A stretch of DNA of 64,000 nt from Turnera subulata (Eukaryota; Streptophyta; Magnoliopsida; Malpighiales; Passifloraceae), in contig JAKUCV010000410.1 of NCBI GenBank assembly GCA_028386065.3, positions 34,475 through 98,474 of the forward strand, in the 5' to 3' direction. Below the pieces are notes generated by a model that made no database searches, was not told the origin of the DNA, and saw nothing but the letters and a program-made list of their open reading frames with translations. Positions 46,500 through 57,967 of the stretch are shown piece after piece. Position numbers and translations under genes: made by a program. How positions within the stretch are numbered: the stretch's first letter is position 1; each line of letters begins with the position of its first letter.

Positions 46500-48480
46500 G
46501 AGATTGGAAGGGAAAGCTGAGTTGACGGTTGATAATAATTTGTCCCTTTAGTTTTCTTTGTTTCTCGGAATTTATATCAATTAATTCAACATTGTTACGT
46601 AGAGAAATCCTGCTTCCGAATCCTAACCCAATCCTAATCCTAATCGTGATCGTAATAGGGGAGGGGTTATTAATTACTTAGCGTGCGAATCAAGTGAGCA
46701 AAAACTTGGGCTCCACTTCAAACGCCATTATTGGATATCCAAACTTAATTTAATTTAGAAAAATAAATTAATATATAGAATATAACTTCACAAATTAGAA
46801 TCTAATGCTCTCCACCAACTTCTCCAAATTAGAGTGCAATAACGTAGAAGAGTTGATATCCCAATCCCAATCTTTCTTAGCATCAGAGCTGCATGCATCC
46901 TCTCTTCAGCAACACGATGATAAACAAGCGTATCAATAATAATAAAAAAAAAAGGGCAGCAAATTTGATGAACTTAAAATGCCAAAATTTGGAGTTTCCT
47001 GCTTGCAAGATAAAATAAAATTGCCCCCTCATAAGCCAAACCAGCTACACTTAAACACCCAAATTTAGTTTAATTTGTTCCCCCCCCATAAACTTGTCAT
47101 CGTTGACTACGGCATATAATAACTTATGACAAAAATAAATACATAACTAAGTTAAGTTTAAAAAATTACATTATAACTTAATAAATAATGTTTGTTACGT
47201 GGGAATATGTGCAGTTCTGTTGTACTATTGTCGCACCTTGAATCAATAAAGACTTGTATTTTGAAGTCAGATCCTGCTTTTGTCTAACTTCTTGCAGTTA
47301 ATGTTGGAGTCTGAGATTTATTCTTGTTTGTTGTTTGCAATTTTATGTGGAGCTTTTTAAATGTGATGGTACTTCATATGGGGATGGTTGGAGTGGTTCA
47401 ACCATAGTTAGTAGAATCGGCCCGATACAGATCCAGAAAAGGTGATATAGTTCATTGGTCGAACCAGGTTCGAACTCGGGTTCAATGTAATCGACCTGAG
47501 ATAATAATTATTAAATAATAAATTATTTTAATCTACATATATTAATTTATATATATTTATAAAATAAAAAATGAACATAAAGTCTATAAATAAAAATTCT
47601 CCATTAAATAATATAATTTTCGTGTAAAAATAGGAAAAAAAAGAGGAAAATTTGGTGTTTTGTGATTGAAAACTGACCCGACCAGTCATCGGTTCAACCA
47701 GGTAAGTAACAAAACCGGCCGGATCAATTGTATGTCGGGTCCAACTCCACTAAAAACTCAGATTGGGGTCTGGGTCACGGTCCAACCTGCCGAGCCGGCC
47801 GTGCCGGTTGATAACTGTGGGTTCAACTCAACACTGCTCCTTTTGAATATGGTTTCGAATTCGAGTTTTGTAGATGGAGAAAATTTTCTTCTCCAAACGT
47901 ACAGCCAGATAGGTAGCTTCTTCACGGACACTGCTAACCTGATAGATTTCTATCAACAGCAGTGACGAAAATTTTGTCTAATTTTATTCTGCTATTGCCT
48001 ATCAGATAGCAAACAGGTTTTTTTAGTAGTCCTTTTTTTTTTTCCTACGCTGTTGTTTATTTGTCAGGACCGAGTTGACAAATCATCGATGTCCCACCAT
48101 AGGATATAAAAGTATGAACCTCTGACATTTCCTTCATCGTCCTAGTAAGAGACAAGTTATCGATCCCCCGTTTATCCCAATTGGATGGTACTTTTTTGTG
48201 TTCTAAGTCGGGCACCTTCTTACTTCAGTATATGCTAGCTTGTTGAAGGCATTGCACGTTTAGCTTTTTTAACGTTGATGGATTAATGTACCAACTCTTC
48301 TTCTTAAACATTGATTAATGTACCAAATCCAATCCTACCCATATATTTTTTTTTTTAAACATGGATATGGATTCGGTACATTATTAAGATCCTCTTCCAA
48401 TTTGGTACTCACCTCCCTCCAATTATAACCACCCCCTCAAATCAATTTAACTCGTTGTCTCTGCTTAACAAACTTTTTAA
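46500..48480. other. intergenic, repeat-like, no gene seen
   Basis: AT-rich DNA. The part around 47380-47830 has GGTTCAACC, CCGGTTGA and GGTCGAACC motifs at both ends of an AT-rich core, which looks like a dispersed plant repeat. I could not pair terminal repeats or find a target duplication. Confidence 0.4.
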
Positions 48481-48775
48481 TCTCTGTTTTTTTGTTACAG
48501 TTGATTACCAAACAAGAAGGATTGGAGCTTCACGTACAGAGGCAGAATGCTCGGTTTCGTTCATCTCTACAACGGCCGGGAAGCTGTGTCTACTGGGTTG
48601 ACAACATTCGCCTTGCGGCTAAGAGGCGGGTTAGATCTTCACCAGTGTTATCTCTCTCTCAAGATGCGTCACAGACTCACAGGTATGGATGGATCCCATG
48701 TCTCTCTGCATTTTGTTTGCTTCTTTCTACTAACGGCCTCGATCGAACTCAACTATAATGTAAATAAAATAAGAC

Positions 48776-49034
48776 TCTTGTGTGTGCATTTGTTGAGATG
48801 CCTCTCGGATGTAATTAGTCGTTAGAGTTTCTTTAATCGTAATCGTTGTTTGTTTGCTTTTGTTGGGATGACTCTAGTGTGGATTTGTTGAGATATGTAA
48901 TTAGTGTTTGAGTTTATTTAATCCTTGTCTGTTTGCTTTTGTTGCGATGACTCTGTGTGTGGATTTGTTGAGATGTTTCGGATGTAATTGGTCGTTGAGT
49001 TTTGTTCATTGTTGTTTGCTTTTGTTGGGATGTC
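48776..49034 (+). repeat. three-copy diverged tandem repeat, unit about 75-95 bp
   Basis: Units begin near 48778, 48874 and 48952 with GTGTGG/CATTTGTTGAGAT. Each then carries ATGTAATTAGT, a GAGTTT stretch and TTTGCTTTTGTTGGGATG. Copies differ by small indels. There is no coding meaning. Confidence 0.65.
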
Positions 49035-50033
49035 AGGTTATGTGACGGTCTTATGGAGTTGCTAGCTGTTGGTTTTTACTAAACAAGGAGTGACCATAAA
49101 TGTTTTAGTCTTGGCTAGTCAAAGGTTCTAATCTTGGCTATCTTGGCTAGTTGTTGTTGCCTGAATCCTCAGAATCCTCAGACTCCTCAGAGCATCTTCA
49201 GCCTCCTAGCTCAATTTAATTTTGTAAACAATTAAACTAGCCTACCAGTAATTGTAGTGAGGGATCATACTTAATGATCAATGTGTATCATGAAATCCTT
49301 TGGGAGGAGAGGTGGATTGATCAATAGTTATATTTGTACACATATATACCATTTACTATAATAATAATGGCGTACGGTATACTAAGAGTTATTCTAATTC
49401 AGAGACTGTAGAATAAATCAAGATGTCTTAGAACTCTCATATGATACTTTCACATCCTTCTAGAGTTTGAAAAAATGGCAAACCATAATAACTTAAATCC
49501 GGGCATCGAGTTGGCACAGAGGCCTACCATGCAAAGATATCAATCTTATATCAAATTCACACACTAATAGATAGCTATCTGTTTACATAAGTAAATGGTG
49601 TGAGTTAATTCCAAGCTATCTAGAGCAATGTTTTCAGTTGTTTCTCATTTAAACCTGATCGAGCATGCTCTGATAAGCCTGGGCATTGAAGTAACTGTTA
49701 GGAGAGCTCCCACCGTGAAGACAAATTCGAGTCCCTCCACACACTTTCCGCACAAAAGAAGTTCTGCTGGTCCCAATGCGTTGAAATAAATCGTGAAATA
49801 TAAGATAAACGAGACAGCCATAAATGGGGGAATAGGCATAACACCTAAAGCAAACATTAGAAAGCCAAATATATATATCTACTCCCTCCAAAGTATTGTG
49901 GCCCAGCTAATCCCCGGAGAAGGTAGAAGAAGATGATCCCCAAAGAACAAAATCCTCCCCAACACTACTCAAACAATGAACAATAATATGCAATTGCCAA
50001 CTAATGCTTGCCTTATCCGTGAAATAAATACCA

Positions 50034-50264
50034 AATCAAAACGGATTGAGATCCTCTCCTGTAAAATTATGTCCTGTTAGTTGAATCGTGATCATAATTT
50101 TCAAAATCAATAGTGAGAATTTATTTTTACCTTATTTAATTTATTTTTAGTTTTTCTTACTTTACACATTTTAGAGCCATTAATTAAACAAATCAACGGC
50201 ATTTATTTAACAGGATCTCTCCTGTTGAATACTGTACAGGAGAAGATCCAAATCCAATCAAAAC
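50034..50264. mobile_element. MITE with 9-bp target duplication (Mutator-like)
   Basis: The element is 50043-50255 (213 bp). Its left end GGATTGAGATCCTCTCCTGT is the imperfect inverted match of its right end, which reads GGATTTGGATCTTCTCCTGT on the minus strand. The 9-mer AATCAAAAC is repeated exactly outside both ends (50034-50042, 50256-50264). A duplication of 9 bp is the length typical of Mutator-like elements. There is no coding capacity. Confidence 0.75.
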
Positions 50265-50383
50265 AAACTACCAAGTAACAAGATTCTACAAGTGTGGAAA
50301 AAAATTACCCCAATTGAATCTACTGCTGTATAGCTTTTGTTTGTGTGTGTGTGTGTGTGTTTTTTTTTTTTTTCTGGCACAAA

Positions 50384-50836
50384 CTGAGGCAAAGCCTCGA
50401 AGTAGTCAACCGTACGTGATTCCTGGTGGTTCGCAACCCTCGCTCATGGGATTAGGATTTTGTCGATGATTCCTGGTGGTTCGCAACCCTCGCTCATGGG
50501 ATTAGGATTTTGTCGATGATTCCTGGTGGTTCGATTCCCTGCATGCAATACCTTGCCATCACTGATTATACTAGCCAACCGCCATGTTGACAACCATTAG
50601 GAATCACGGGCAAAATGTAATCCCATGAGGACCTGTCTCTAACTTGCAGATGCTAGAATTGTACTCGTAACCCAAGCCGGCACAGTCCTTCAATAGCTAG
50701 CGGATGCGGATTAGCTATCGAGGGACTCTGCCTGGCGCTGGGATACAAATACAAAGGTCGCGTGTGGCCGGGGATATCATTTGACTGGGGGGTGTGGTTC
50801 GTAGCGGGCGAGGCCTCAAAGTAATCCACCGCGTGT
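50384..50836 (+). repeat. repetitive patch with 50-bp tandem array and similar ends
   Basis: A 50-bp unit starting GATTCCTGGTGGTTCGCAAC is present at 50418-50467 and 50468-50517 with no visible mismatch, and as a partial copy from 50518. The third copy switches to GGTTCGATTCCCTGC, a tRNA box B-like string. The patch begins with GCCTCGAAGTAGTCAACCG and ends with GCCTCAAAGTAATCCACCG, so it is flanked by similar direct repeats. The element class is unclear. Confidence 0.6.
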
Positions 50837-51590
50837 TTCAATCAAACAAAGTTGTCTGTGCACAAGCTAGCTAGCACCACTCTATCTATATGAAGGGAGT
50901 AAACGGCCACACACAAATTACATGATTTTTTTTTTTTTTGTTTTGAGTAGTAAGTGTTATCACTCACATAAATGAAATGAAGTGAGAGTGGGAGTGGGTC
51001 AAGGTGGGTACGGTGGATGAAATGCATTGAGCGTGCCTCAAGGTAAAGGCTAGATCCATATCCAAGATTTGGATGAGAACTTCATACCCAAGTGATGCGG
51101 TTTTGCCGTGCTATTCAATGATTGATGCATTGGCTAAATGAGACGTTCTTGTACTTTTCCTTCATTACTTGTTGCGGTGAAGATAACGAGAAAAAAAATG
51201 TTGTGCTAATTTCATTTTCCTATAAATACAACTAATGCCAAGCTAGCTTGTAATTAAAAAGCAACACTTTAGCATGCAACGAGACAATCTGATATTCTTG
51301 TCCAAGAAGTAATTTTCAGGCAATTACAACCCAAACTAAGCATCAAGTGAAATTAAACACAAGGTTGTTAATTTAGTTGTGTGATATGCAATAACTCTAA
51401 GCCAGCCTTAGCCTTAGCCTTGATCCCGGCCGGCTGATCTCCAACAATCAAGAATTAATTAATATGCTTGAAAATGACACCAGCAAGCAAAGCAAGCAAC
51501 CATCCACCCATCAAGCGTAGGGAAGTTTTCAATGAAATATTAAGATTTCAAAGTGATCGCAATGAATTTTCAAATCATATGAATAAACAC

Positions 51591-51698
51591 TTTAATTAAT
51601 TTAAAAGTAGACAAAAAAAAAAACAATCATCAACAACAGTCCATGCATTGCACACAGCTTTTAATTAATTTAAAAGTAGACAAAAAAAAACAATCATC
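51591..51698 (+). repeat. tandem-type duplication, 69-bp offset
   Basis: TTTAATTAATTTAAAAGTAG followed by ACAAAAAAAA and CAATCATC occurs at about 51591 and again at about 51660. The sequence between the copies is present once. Confidence 0.6.
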
Positions 51699-52081
51699 TA
51701 ACAGTACGAAAATTCCCAGAAAATTTCTAGGTTCTCACATCTATTTGGGAGAACACAACAAATCTGAATGACAATGTGTAAGAATATAACATGGCGGGAA
51801 ACCTTATGCAAAAAGCCGTTATATACTAGGTATTGGATGTGCTATAACTACAAGGCGAATATCCTCTAATTTCCTGCTTCCTAACCATATATTGCTAATT
51901 AACTAAGAGCAGCCATAGGCAAATTAGCCTGAAATAATATCTTCTTCACCAATATGGTTAGTATCCTGCAAACTGTGTCTATCTAGCTAGTTATCTCTTT
52001 TAAATTTGATAACCATTTTATTGTACTTCCTATTCTTTTTTATATATTGACAATTAATTATAAGTGTCTACACCTGTGCTG

Positions 52082-54482
52082 ATGCATGCGCAGGCAGATG
52101 CGGATGCCACCATCAATGCAGACTACAACCCTCTCACCCAAAATGATAAGGGCAAAGGAGGATTTAGAGCTTGCATTTTCATTTTTGGTAATGATAAGCA
52201 ATATATTGCATTTGCAATGTTTGATACTAGCTGCATCCATCTCCAAAAGATTATTTTTCTAATTAGATGTTTTTTGAAAAAAGAAAAAGAATGCTAATTG
52301 ATTAGTATTTCGTACATGATGATTTTGCAGTGTACACAGGGCTGGATAGCATGGGTTTCATAGCAAATATGGTTAGCCTGGTGATATACTTCTACGCAGT
52401 GATGTTCTTTGACATACCTTCTGCCGCCAACACCCTCACAAACTTCATGGGATCAACTTTTTTGCTCACCATTCTTGGTGCTTTCATCTCCGACACTTTC
52501 CTCAACAAATTCCACACCATTCTCATCTTTGGAACACTAGAGATTGTGGTAATTAATGTGAACTGCTTAATTAATTAGAACCATTTTGCATGCATATATA
52601 AACCTTAGTTAATGAATTGCATGCAACGCAGGCATTGGTGTTGGTCACAATTCAAGCATATTCAAAAGACCTTCATCCATCCTACTGCGGCAAGTCAACT
52701 TGTGTGGAGGGTGGCATCAAATTCATGCTCTACTTCTCCCTGTGCCTACTCGCCCTTGGTGCAGGTGGAGTGAGGGGAGCTCTGTTCCCACTTGGTGCTG
52801 ACCAATTCAATGAGAAGGATCCAAAAGATGTCAAGGCCATTGCTACCTATTTCAATTGGATCACACTTAGCACAGTTCTTGGAGCTACTGTGGGAGTGAC
52901 TGGTATAGTTTACCTTAGTGTTTACAGAGCCTGGTACAAGGGTTTTATTGTATCAACTGTGGGAACATTTCTTGGCTTTGTTGCTCTTGCTTCCGGCAAG
53001 CCTTTCTACCGGCTCCGCGAACCCGGACAAGGCCCCCTCGTAAGGGTAGCTCAAGTAAGATTCAATCAATAGCCACTATATAATTAGATATTTCCCTTTT
53101 CATCACATCACAAAATCAGTCTCCACCTAGTAACTTTTGTTCCATTACCTTTAATTATCAGGTTATTGTTGTGGCCATTAAAAATTGGAATCTCCCCTTT
53201 CCAAAGAGCGCAAATGAGCTGTATGAGATCAATGATAAAGAAGCAATATTCTATGCTGAGGAAAAAATTGAGCACACTGACCAATTCTGGTACACCCAAA
53301 GTTCTTCCTTTCTTTCTCTCTAAAATGATGCATAATGCATCCCCTGATGAAAACTGATTTCTTCTAATTTGCTGATTAGAACAATTTTTAAAAACTAATT
53401 ATAGGTTCTTGGACAAGGCTGCCATTCTTCGTAAAGAATCGCAGCCTGCACCCTGGAAAGTTTGCACGGTGACTCAGGTAGAAGAAGTGAAGATCCTAAC
53501 AAGGATGCTGCCAATATTAGGCAGCACCATCATCATGAACACATGCTTGGCACAGCTTCAGACCTTCTCAATAGAACAAGGGAACACCATGGACCTTCAT
53601 CTTGGCAAGCATTTGTTTCCTGCACCATCAATTCCTGTGATCCCACTAGTTTTTATGGTCATCCTCATCCCTACATATGAGTTCTTCTTCGTCCCCTTCG
53701 CCCGCAAGATCACGGGCCATCCGGCAGGCATCACACAGCTTCAACGTGTTGGAGTTGGCCTAGTTCTGTCTGCCATTTCAATGACTGTGGCAGGCTTCGT
53801 TGAAGTGAAGAGAAGGAACCAATCAATTGACTCCAACAGAGCAAATCCCATAAGTCTTTTCTGGCTTTCCTTCCAATATGCTATCTTTGGAATAGCAGAC
53901 ATGTTTACGCTTGTAGGACTAATGGAATTCTTCTACAAGGAGGCACCTGCGAGCATGAAGTCACTCTCCACTTCATTTACATGGCTATCACTGTCATTGG
54001 GCTACTTCTTGAGTACAGTTTTTGTGAACATCATAAATGCAATCACAAAGAGAGTCACCCCTAGCAAGCAAGGATGGTTACACGGGGATGACTTGGACAC
54101 CAACAACTTGAATCTCTTCTACTGGTTCTTGGCCATCCTCAGCTGTCTCAACTTCATCCTCTATCTCTTCTCTGCTTCATGGTACAAATACAAGGCAGCT
54201 AATAATTTCGACAGCACCGATCCCAAGCCGATCAAACCCACCGAGGCTTCGGATGTATTCCTTCTGGCCAAGGATGAGGAGGAGAGCACCGTGAACAGTG
54301 TGGCTAAGAGCACAGCTGCAGAAGAGAGCATTGTTAAGGAGGAGAGTCCTGACACTAAGACAGGAAATGCAGAAGAAGAGACTAGAGTGGAGAATAAGGT
54401 GCAAGCTGCTACAAACAATGGTGGTGAAGCTCCTGGCAGTGATGAGCAACCCAAGGATACCAAGGAAAATGGAGCAAGTTGA
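52082..54482 (+). CDS. NRT1/PTR family (NPF) transporter, NPF4-like
   Basis: Five visible exons, 52082-52187, 52331-52548, 52632-53054, 53162-53289 and 53405-54482, joined with correct phases, give 650 residues. The start is uncertain. ATG 52082 (MHAQADADATINADYNPLTQ) is the simplest choice, but an acceptor-like GCAG at about 52090-52093 allows an upstream first exon. Conserved segments include GGFRACIFIF, NTLTNFMGSTFLLTILGAFI, GAGGVRGALFPLGADQFNE, the loop KIEHTDQFWFLDKAAI, and AISMTVAGFVEVKRRN of the second half. About 12 membrane helices are expected at the plasma membrane. Substrates in this family include nitrate, peptides and ABA or gibberellin. The proton-coupling ExxER motif of helix 1 is replaced by GLDSMGF. 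The acidic tail after YKYK (about 95 residues) is unusually long. Exon 2 has decayed relatives at 41990-42113 and 43110-43273. Confidence 0.9.
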
Positions 54483-55404
54483 TTGATGAAACCGATAATC
54501 CTGAAGCTGCTTCTTGCTAGTTAGCAGTTGATGAAACCAAGGATCCTGAACAATTTGTCTCTGTTGCTTCTTGCTACTATCTTTCTTTCTTTTTTTTTTT
54601 TTTGTTGAGGACAAGCTAATATCTTAATTTTGGATTGTGTATTTTAAGATTGTGGAGATCACAAAGCTGTTTTTCTTTTTTTTTTGGCCTTCATTGGCAT
54701 TCAATGGAAATCATGCCCATAAATTTTTTATTAAAAATTAGTATAACCCAACCCAAGACTCTTTTGGGAAGAGGATTCAGCAATCAACATACGCGTGAAA
54801 TCATATATCCTACTAAATATATAAATGCAAAGAGTACTTTTTTTTAGAAAAAAAAAAAAGAGAGGTGCAAATTAGCTAAGACTGATCAATATACCACTTG
54901 ATTTTAGCCACACACAATCTTCATATTTCTACAATTGACTAATTACTTGATTTTTTGGTTGATCCGAGTGAACAAAAATTACATCAAATAGAGACTAATC
55001 ACTTGATTTTAGCCAAACACAAGCTGTGATAGCTTTTATTGATTTGTTTCAACAATTGACTAATACTTGTATTAAACAAAAATTGGAATCCCATTATTAA
55101 ATTTCTCCATTATTGCATTATTTACTACACCTATAATTATATATCGATTGGATTAAGCTGTTAACTAATTGATTGTGATAAAGATAAATAACAAAAGCAT
55201 GTGTGGACAGGAGAAGAAAAAAAAAAGGTAGATAGGGCCATGGATGAACAAGAAAGAGATATATTGAGTAGAAAATGAAATTTATTAGAATTTAGAACAT
55301 ATGTACACAAGAACAATCTTGCATAACATATATAGCTTTTCTTTTTGATAGCATGTATTATAAGAGGATCGATGATATATAACTAGCTATAAGTTTATAT
55401 ATAA
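54483..55404. other. NPF 3' region and intergenic DNA
   Basis: The presumed NPF 3' UTR contains a partial duplication: TTGATGAAACC followed by ATCCTGAA and then TTGCTTCTTGCTA occurs around 54481-54520 and again at 54528-54576. The remainder is AT-rich with no gene seen. Confidence 0.45.
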
Positions 55405-56195
55405 TTATTCCCAAGCATAGACTTTGAAGTAGGAAGAATTGGAGTTGCTATAATAGATTCCATCATCTTGAGCTCTCCAGAAGCAAGTCCCTGTCTTGCA
55501 GCAGTCATCCTTCACTCGATCCTTGTCGAAGACGGTGACCTGAAGGTGTTTAGGACCCCAGTTCATGTCGCACTGGAAACGGGTAGGGGGCGGGAAGAAC
55601 CTCTGCCGGAAATGGNCAGATTCCCAAGAGGTCCCGTCACCATCACTGTAAAACCATCATTATCATCACCACCAGTACTCCTCTTGCGAAAGCTTGAACT
55701 GACGGCAACTCGTCTTGTTTGGATACCAGAGCTACCATCCACTGGCTGGAGGTAATAATCAAACCAAATCTCATTCACCCTAAAAACCCTTGAGTCCAAC
55801 AAATATTTATTTCCCGGTTTTGGATAGTTCAATGCTTCCAGGGGAGTCACAGTACTATCCTCTTCTTCTGATTTCGATTTGGAATTGGATTTGGAGGGTA
55901 GGGTTCTCAAGAGCAAGGGCGTGGTGGTGCCGGGGAGGTCACGAGCAGCTTGGACGGAATATACAGCCAACTCTTTGAGTACATACTGGCGAGACCTGTG
56001 ATAAGCGATACATGGAGGGAGGGTGAGGGTGAGGGATGGGACTACGGGAGGAAGGGGAGTGGAAGATCGCCATGAGCGGCAAACCGCCCTGAAACGGAGG
56101 ATATCGAGGTGGCTATTCTGGAAGCAACTCCCGATCTTCTCCAAGAGCTCCATTGGAAGATCGGTCCAGCAGCTATTCTCTGAGGTTGCAGCCAT
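55405..56195 (-). pseudogene. chimeric locus: SKIP23-type F-box/DUF295 start joined to S-protein-homologue end
   Basis: From ATG 56195 the frame encodes an F-box (WTDLPMELLEKIGSCF then DILRFRAVCRSWRSS, about residues 10-48). Part of a DUF295 (SKIP23-like) region follows, including YVLKELAVYSVQ, SRVFRVNEIWFDYYL and FTVMVTGPLGNL, up to about residue 194. SKIP23 proteins are about 400 residues, so the C-terminal half is missing. Immediately after, from about 55614 in another frame, come 69 residues to a stop at 55405: HFRQRFFPPPTRFQCDMNWG, then HLQVTVFDKDR, CCKTGTCFWRAQDDGIYY and FKVYAWE. This is the C-terminal half of a plant S-protein homologue (self-incompatibility-type small secreted protein). 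The ambiguous base N (55616) sits exactly at the switch. Read literally, the F-box frame ends soon after with TGA at about 55563. A TATA box lies about 80 bp upstream of the ATG. It could be a real gene fusion, two decayed genes abutting, or an assembly join. Confidence 0.7.
55616..55616. other. ambiguous base N
   Basis: The only non-ACGT character noticed in the window. It falls at the junction between the F-box/DUF295 homology and the S-protein homology, where the reading frame also changes. Sequence around it should be treated as uncertain. Confidence 0.95.
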
Positions 56196-56273
56196 GGAGG
56201 AGGTTTCTATGCTTTTCCAGGGTCTCTTTCTAGGGTTTGTTTAATTATACTGTGTGCAAGAGAGTAAGAGTTT

Positions 56274-56281
56274 CTTTTATA
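56274..56281 (-). promoter_or_regulatory. TATA box of the SKIP23-type locus
   Basis: TATAAAAG on the minus strand, about 80 bp upstream of the ATG at 56195. Confidence 0.5.
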
Positions 56282-56299
56282 GGGATTGACGAATGCTTG

Positions 56300-57266
56300 G
56301 TAAACTGGGGAGTTTTATATTGTCCAAAATCCACGCCGTTTTTTTTTTTTAATTGGCTAGAAACTTCTAATTACAATCACATTTATTGGAGGAAGCCAGT
56401 TATAAAGAGAGAATTTTCAAACGTTGTTCGTGGTATTAGATTTTTTTTCCATAATTTCTTTCTTTTGAGAAATTTTATAACCATTAAAAAATTAAAATTC
56501 TTATTCTGTAAGAATTTCTTTTTTAATTTTTCAATAGTCACAAAGTTAAATTAGTTTACATTAAGTAATGCTAATTATTTTTCTTTATACTCAAATTTAT
56601 AATATAATCAATCAAAATAGTATAATTTAATCATCATATAACCTCTTTTTCTTACGTAATGAATTTTAATACGTTTATACTTAAAACAGTTCAACAATTT
56701 TTCATATTTTCTTAAAAGTCATGATATATCACGTACATTATATTATATTTTTTCCTGTTTTTTATTCTCCGCTTTTTTATTATTTACGTATCAACCTTCT
56801 TGTATTACTACTATACATAAGGTAACACTTTTAATTTTTCTCTTGGAGTTTATGAATACTAATATTGAAAATTTTTCTTCCAAACATCTTTGCCTTTATA
56901 TGGATTTTAAACTTGCTTATAACTATTTTAGATATTTGATTCATTACTTGATTCTGTTAAAAATTATAAATTTGTAGCTTGTAAATAATTTGTTAATACA
57001 TTTAATGAGAAATCATATTTTTTAAAGTTTAATATTAATTATAGATTGCTCTTTTTTCTCTTCTCTTCACATGTTTAAACATTAATAAATAATTTTAGAA
57101 TGGATAACAATTTTATACGGTTTTCTACATATAATTCCACCATTTATTTACAATTAATTATTCAATTATGCACCTCATTTTATAAATACTTATATCAATA
57201 ATTTTATTTATTTTAACATGACATATGATCTTTTTTAAAAAAGATTGTATTAATTCTATTTCTTCG
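56300..57266. other. very AT-rich intergenic DNA
   Basis: About 1 kb, very AT-rich by eye, with no gene, RNA or paired repeat recognised. It separates the F-box/S-protein locus from the retrotransposon block. Confidence 0.45.
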
Positions 57267-57967
57267 GTAACAGCCCGGGTAATTTTTACGTTTTTACCGT
57301 CACCGTAAGATTTTTTTTACAGTTATTTACCATTAAAATTAATCTTGGGTAATTAATTTATGGTAAATCGTGCATCGAATTCCGAAACCGAGCCTTGTCC
57401 CACGCTCGGGATTTTTCGGACCAAGTTGGAATTTTTCGGGTCCAGGAATCTTTAGAAAAGTCGAGATTAACCCCGAATTATCGGGCCAGAAATAAAGTCA
57501 AGGGGGTACATTAGTTATTTTCTGGTCCGGACAGAACCCGCCTCACATGCTGCACAGTGTGGAGGCTGCAGCCGCCATTCACTGTGAGCATGTGAACAGC
57601 CAGTATTCTGCCCGTGTCTAGCCTTGTCTTGCACTGCGAGTCTTGGTTCTTTTTCCTGCCTGCAAAGGAAAGTAAACTCAGTGTTCAACATCACCTCTGC
57701 AACCAAACTTCACCTGCAAATCCACTGCCCAACCCACACCCTTCCTTCCTTCTCAAAACCAAACCAGGAAAAAAAAAAATATACAAAACACTTTACCAGC
57801 ACTAAAGCTACGTCGTTTGGGGCAACAATAACCACCACACCGCCACCTTTCACCCTTCCCCGCTACTGTTCACACGTAGGTGAACCGAGCCGCCACACGT
57901 GACACCACCCACGCCGCCACCTTCCCCGTGCCGTCGCCGACCAAACGCGACCAGCGCTGGCCGATTC
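57267..57967 (+). mobile_element. left part of an old large LTR, interrupted by a solo LTR
   Basis: Begins GGTAACAGCCCGGGTAA and, over about 270 bp, is clearly related to the start of the solo LTR at 57968, including CTTGGGTA-TTAATTTA, CGAAACCGAG and TTATTTTCTGGTCCGGA. A GC-rich stretch at 57780-57962 precedes the break. The other half continues at 60716. This copy is more decayed than the inserted one and lacks a clean TG start. Confidence 0.65.

Larger units (their letters stand above)
49040..52080. other. intergenic region upstream of the NPF gene
   Basis: Contains a MITE (50043-50255), a repetitive patch with a 50-bp tandem array (50384-50836) and a 69-bp offset duplication (51591-51698). 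The final few hundred bases presumably hold the NPF promoter and perhaps a short first exon. No TATA box is assigned with confidence. Confidence 0.4.

Noticed and set aside
48250..48330. GATTAATGTACCAA repeated around 18 bases
   Set aside because: The insert lacks a poly(A) on either strand, so it was not counted among the tail-only insertions.
48484..48700. Possible orphan exon between an acceptor-like CAG and a donor-like GTATGG, including an LRLRGG string
   Set aside because: LRLRGG alone recalls ubiquitin, but nothing else matches. A link to the missing Agenet 3' part could not be made, since the joined frame stops at once.
49504..49760. tRNA-like box A (TTGGCACAGAGG) and box B (TTCGAGTCC) strings
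   Set aside because: They are over 200 bp apart with no body, tail or target duplication to support a SINE.
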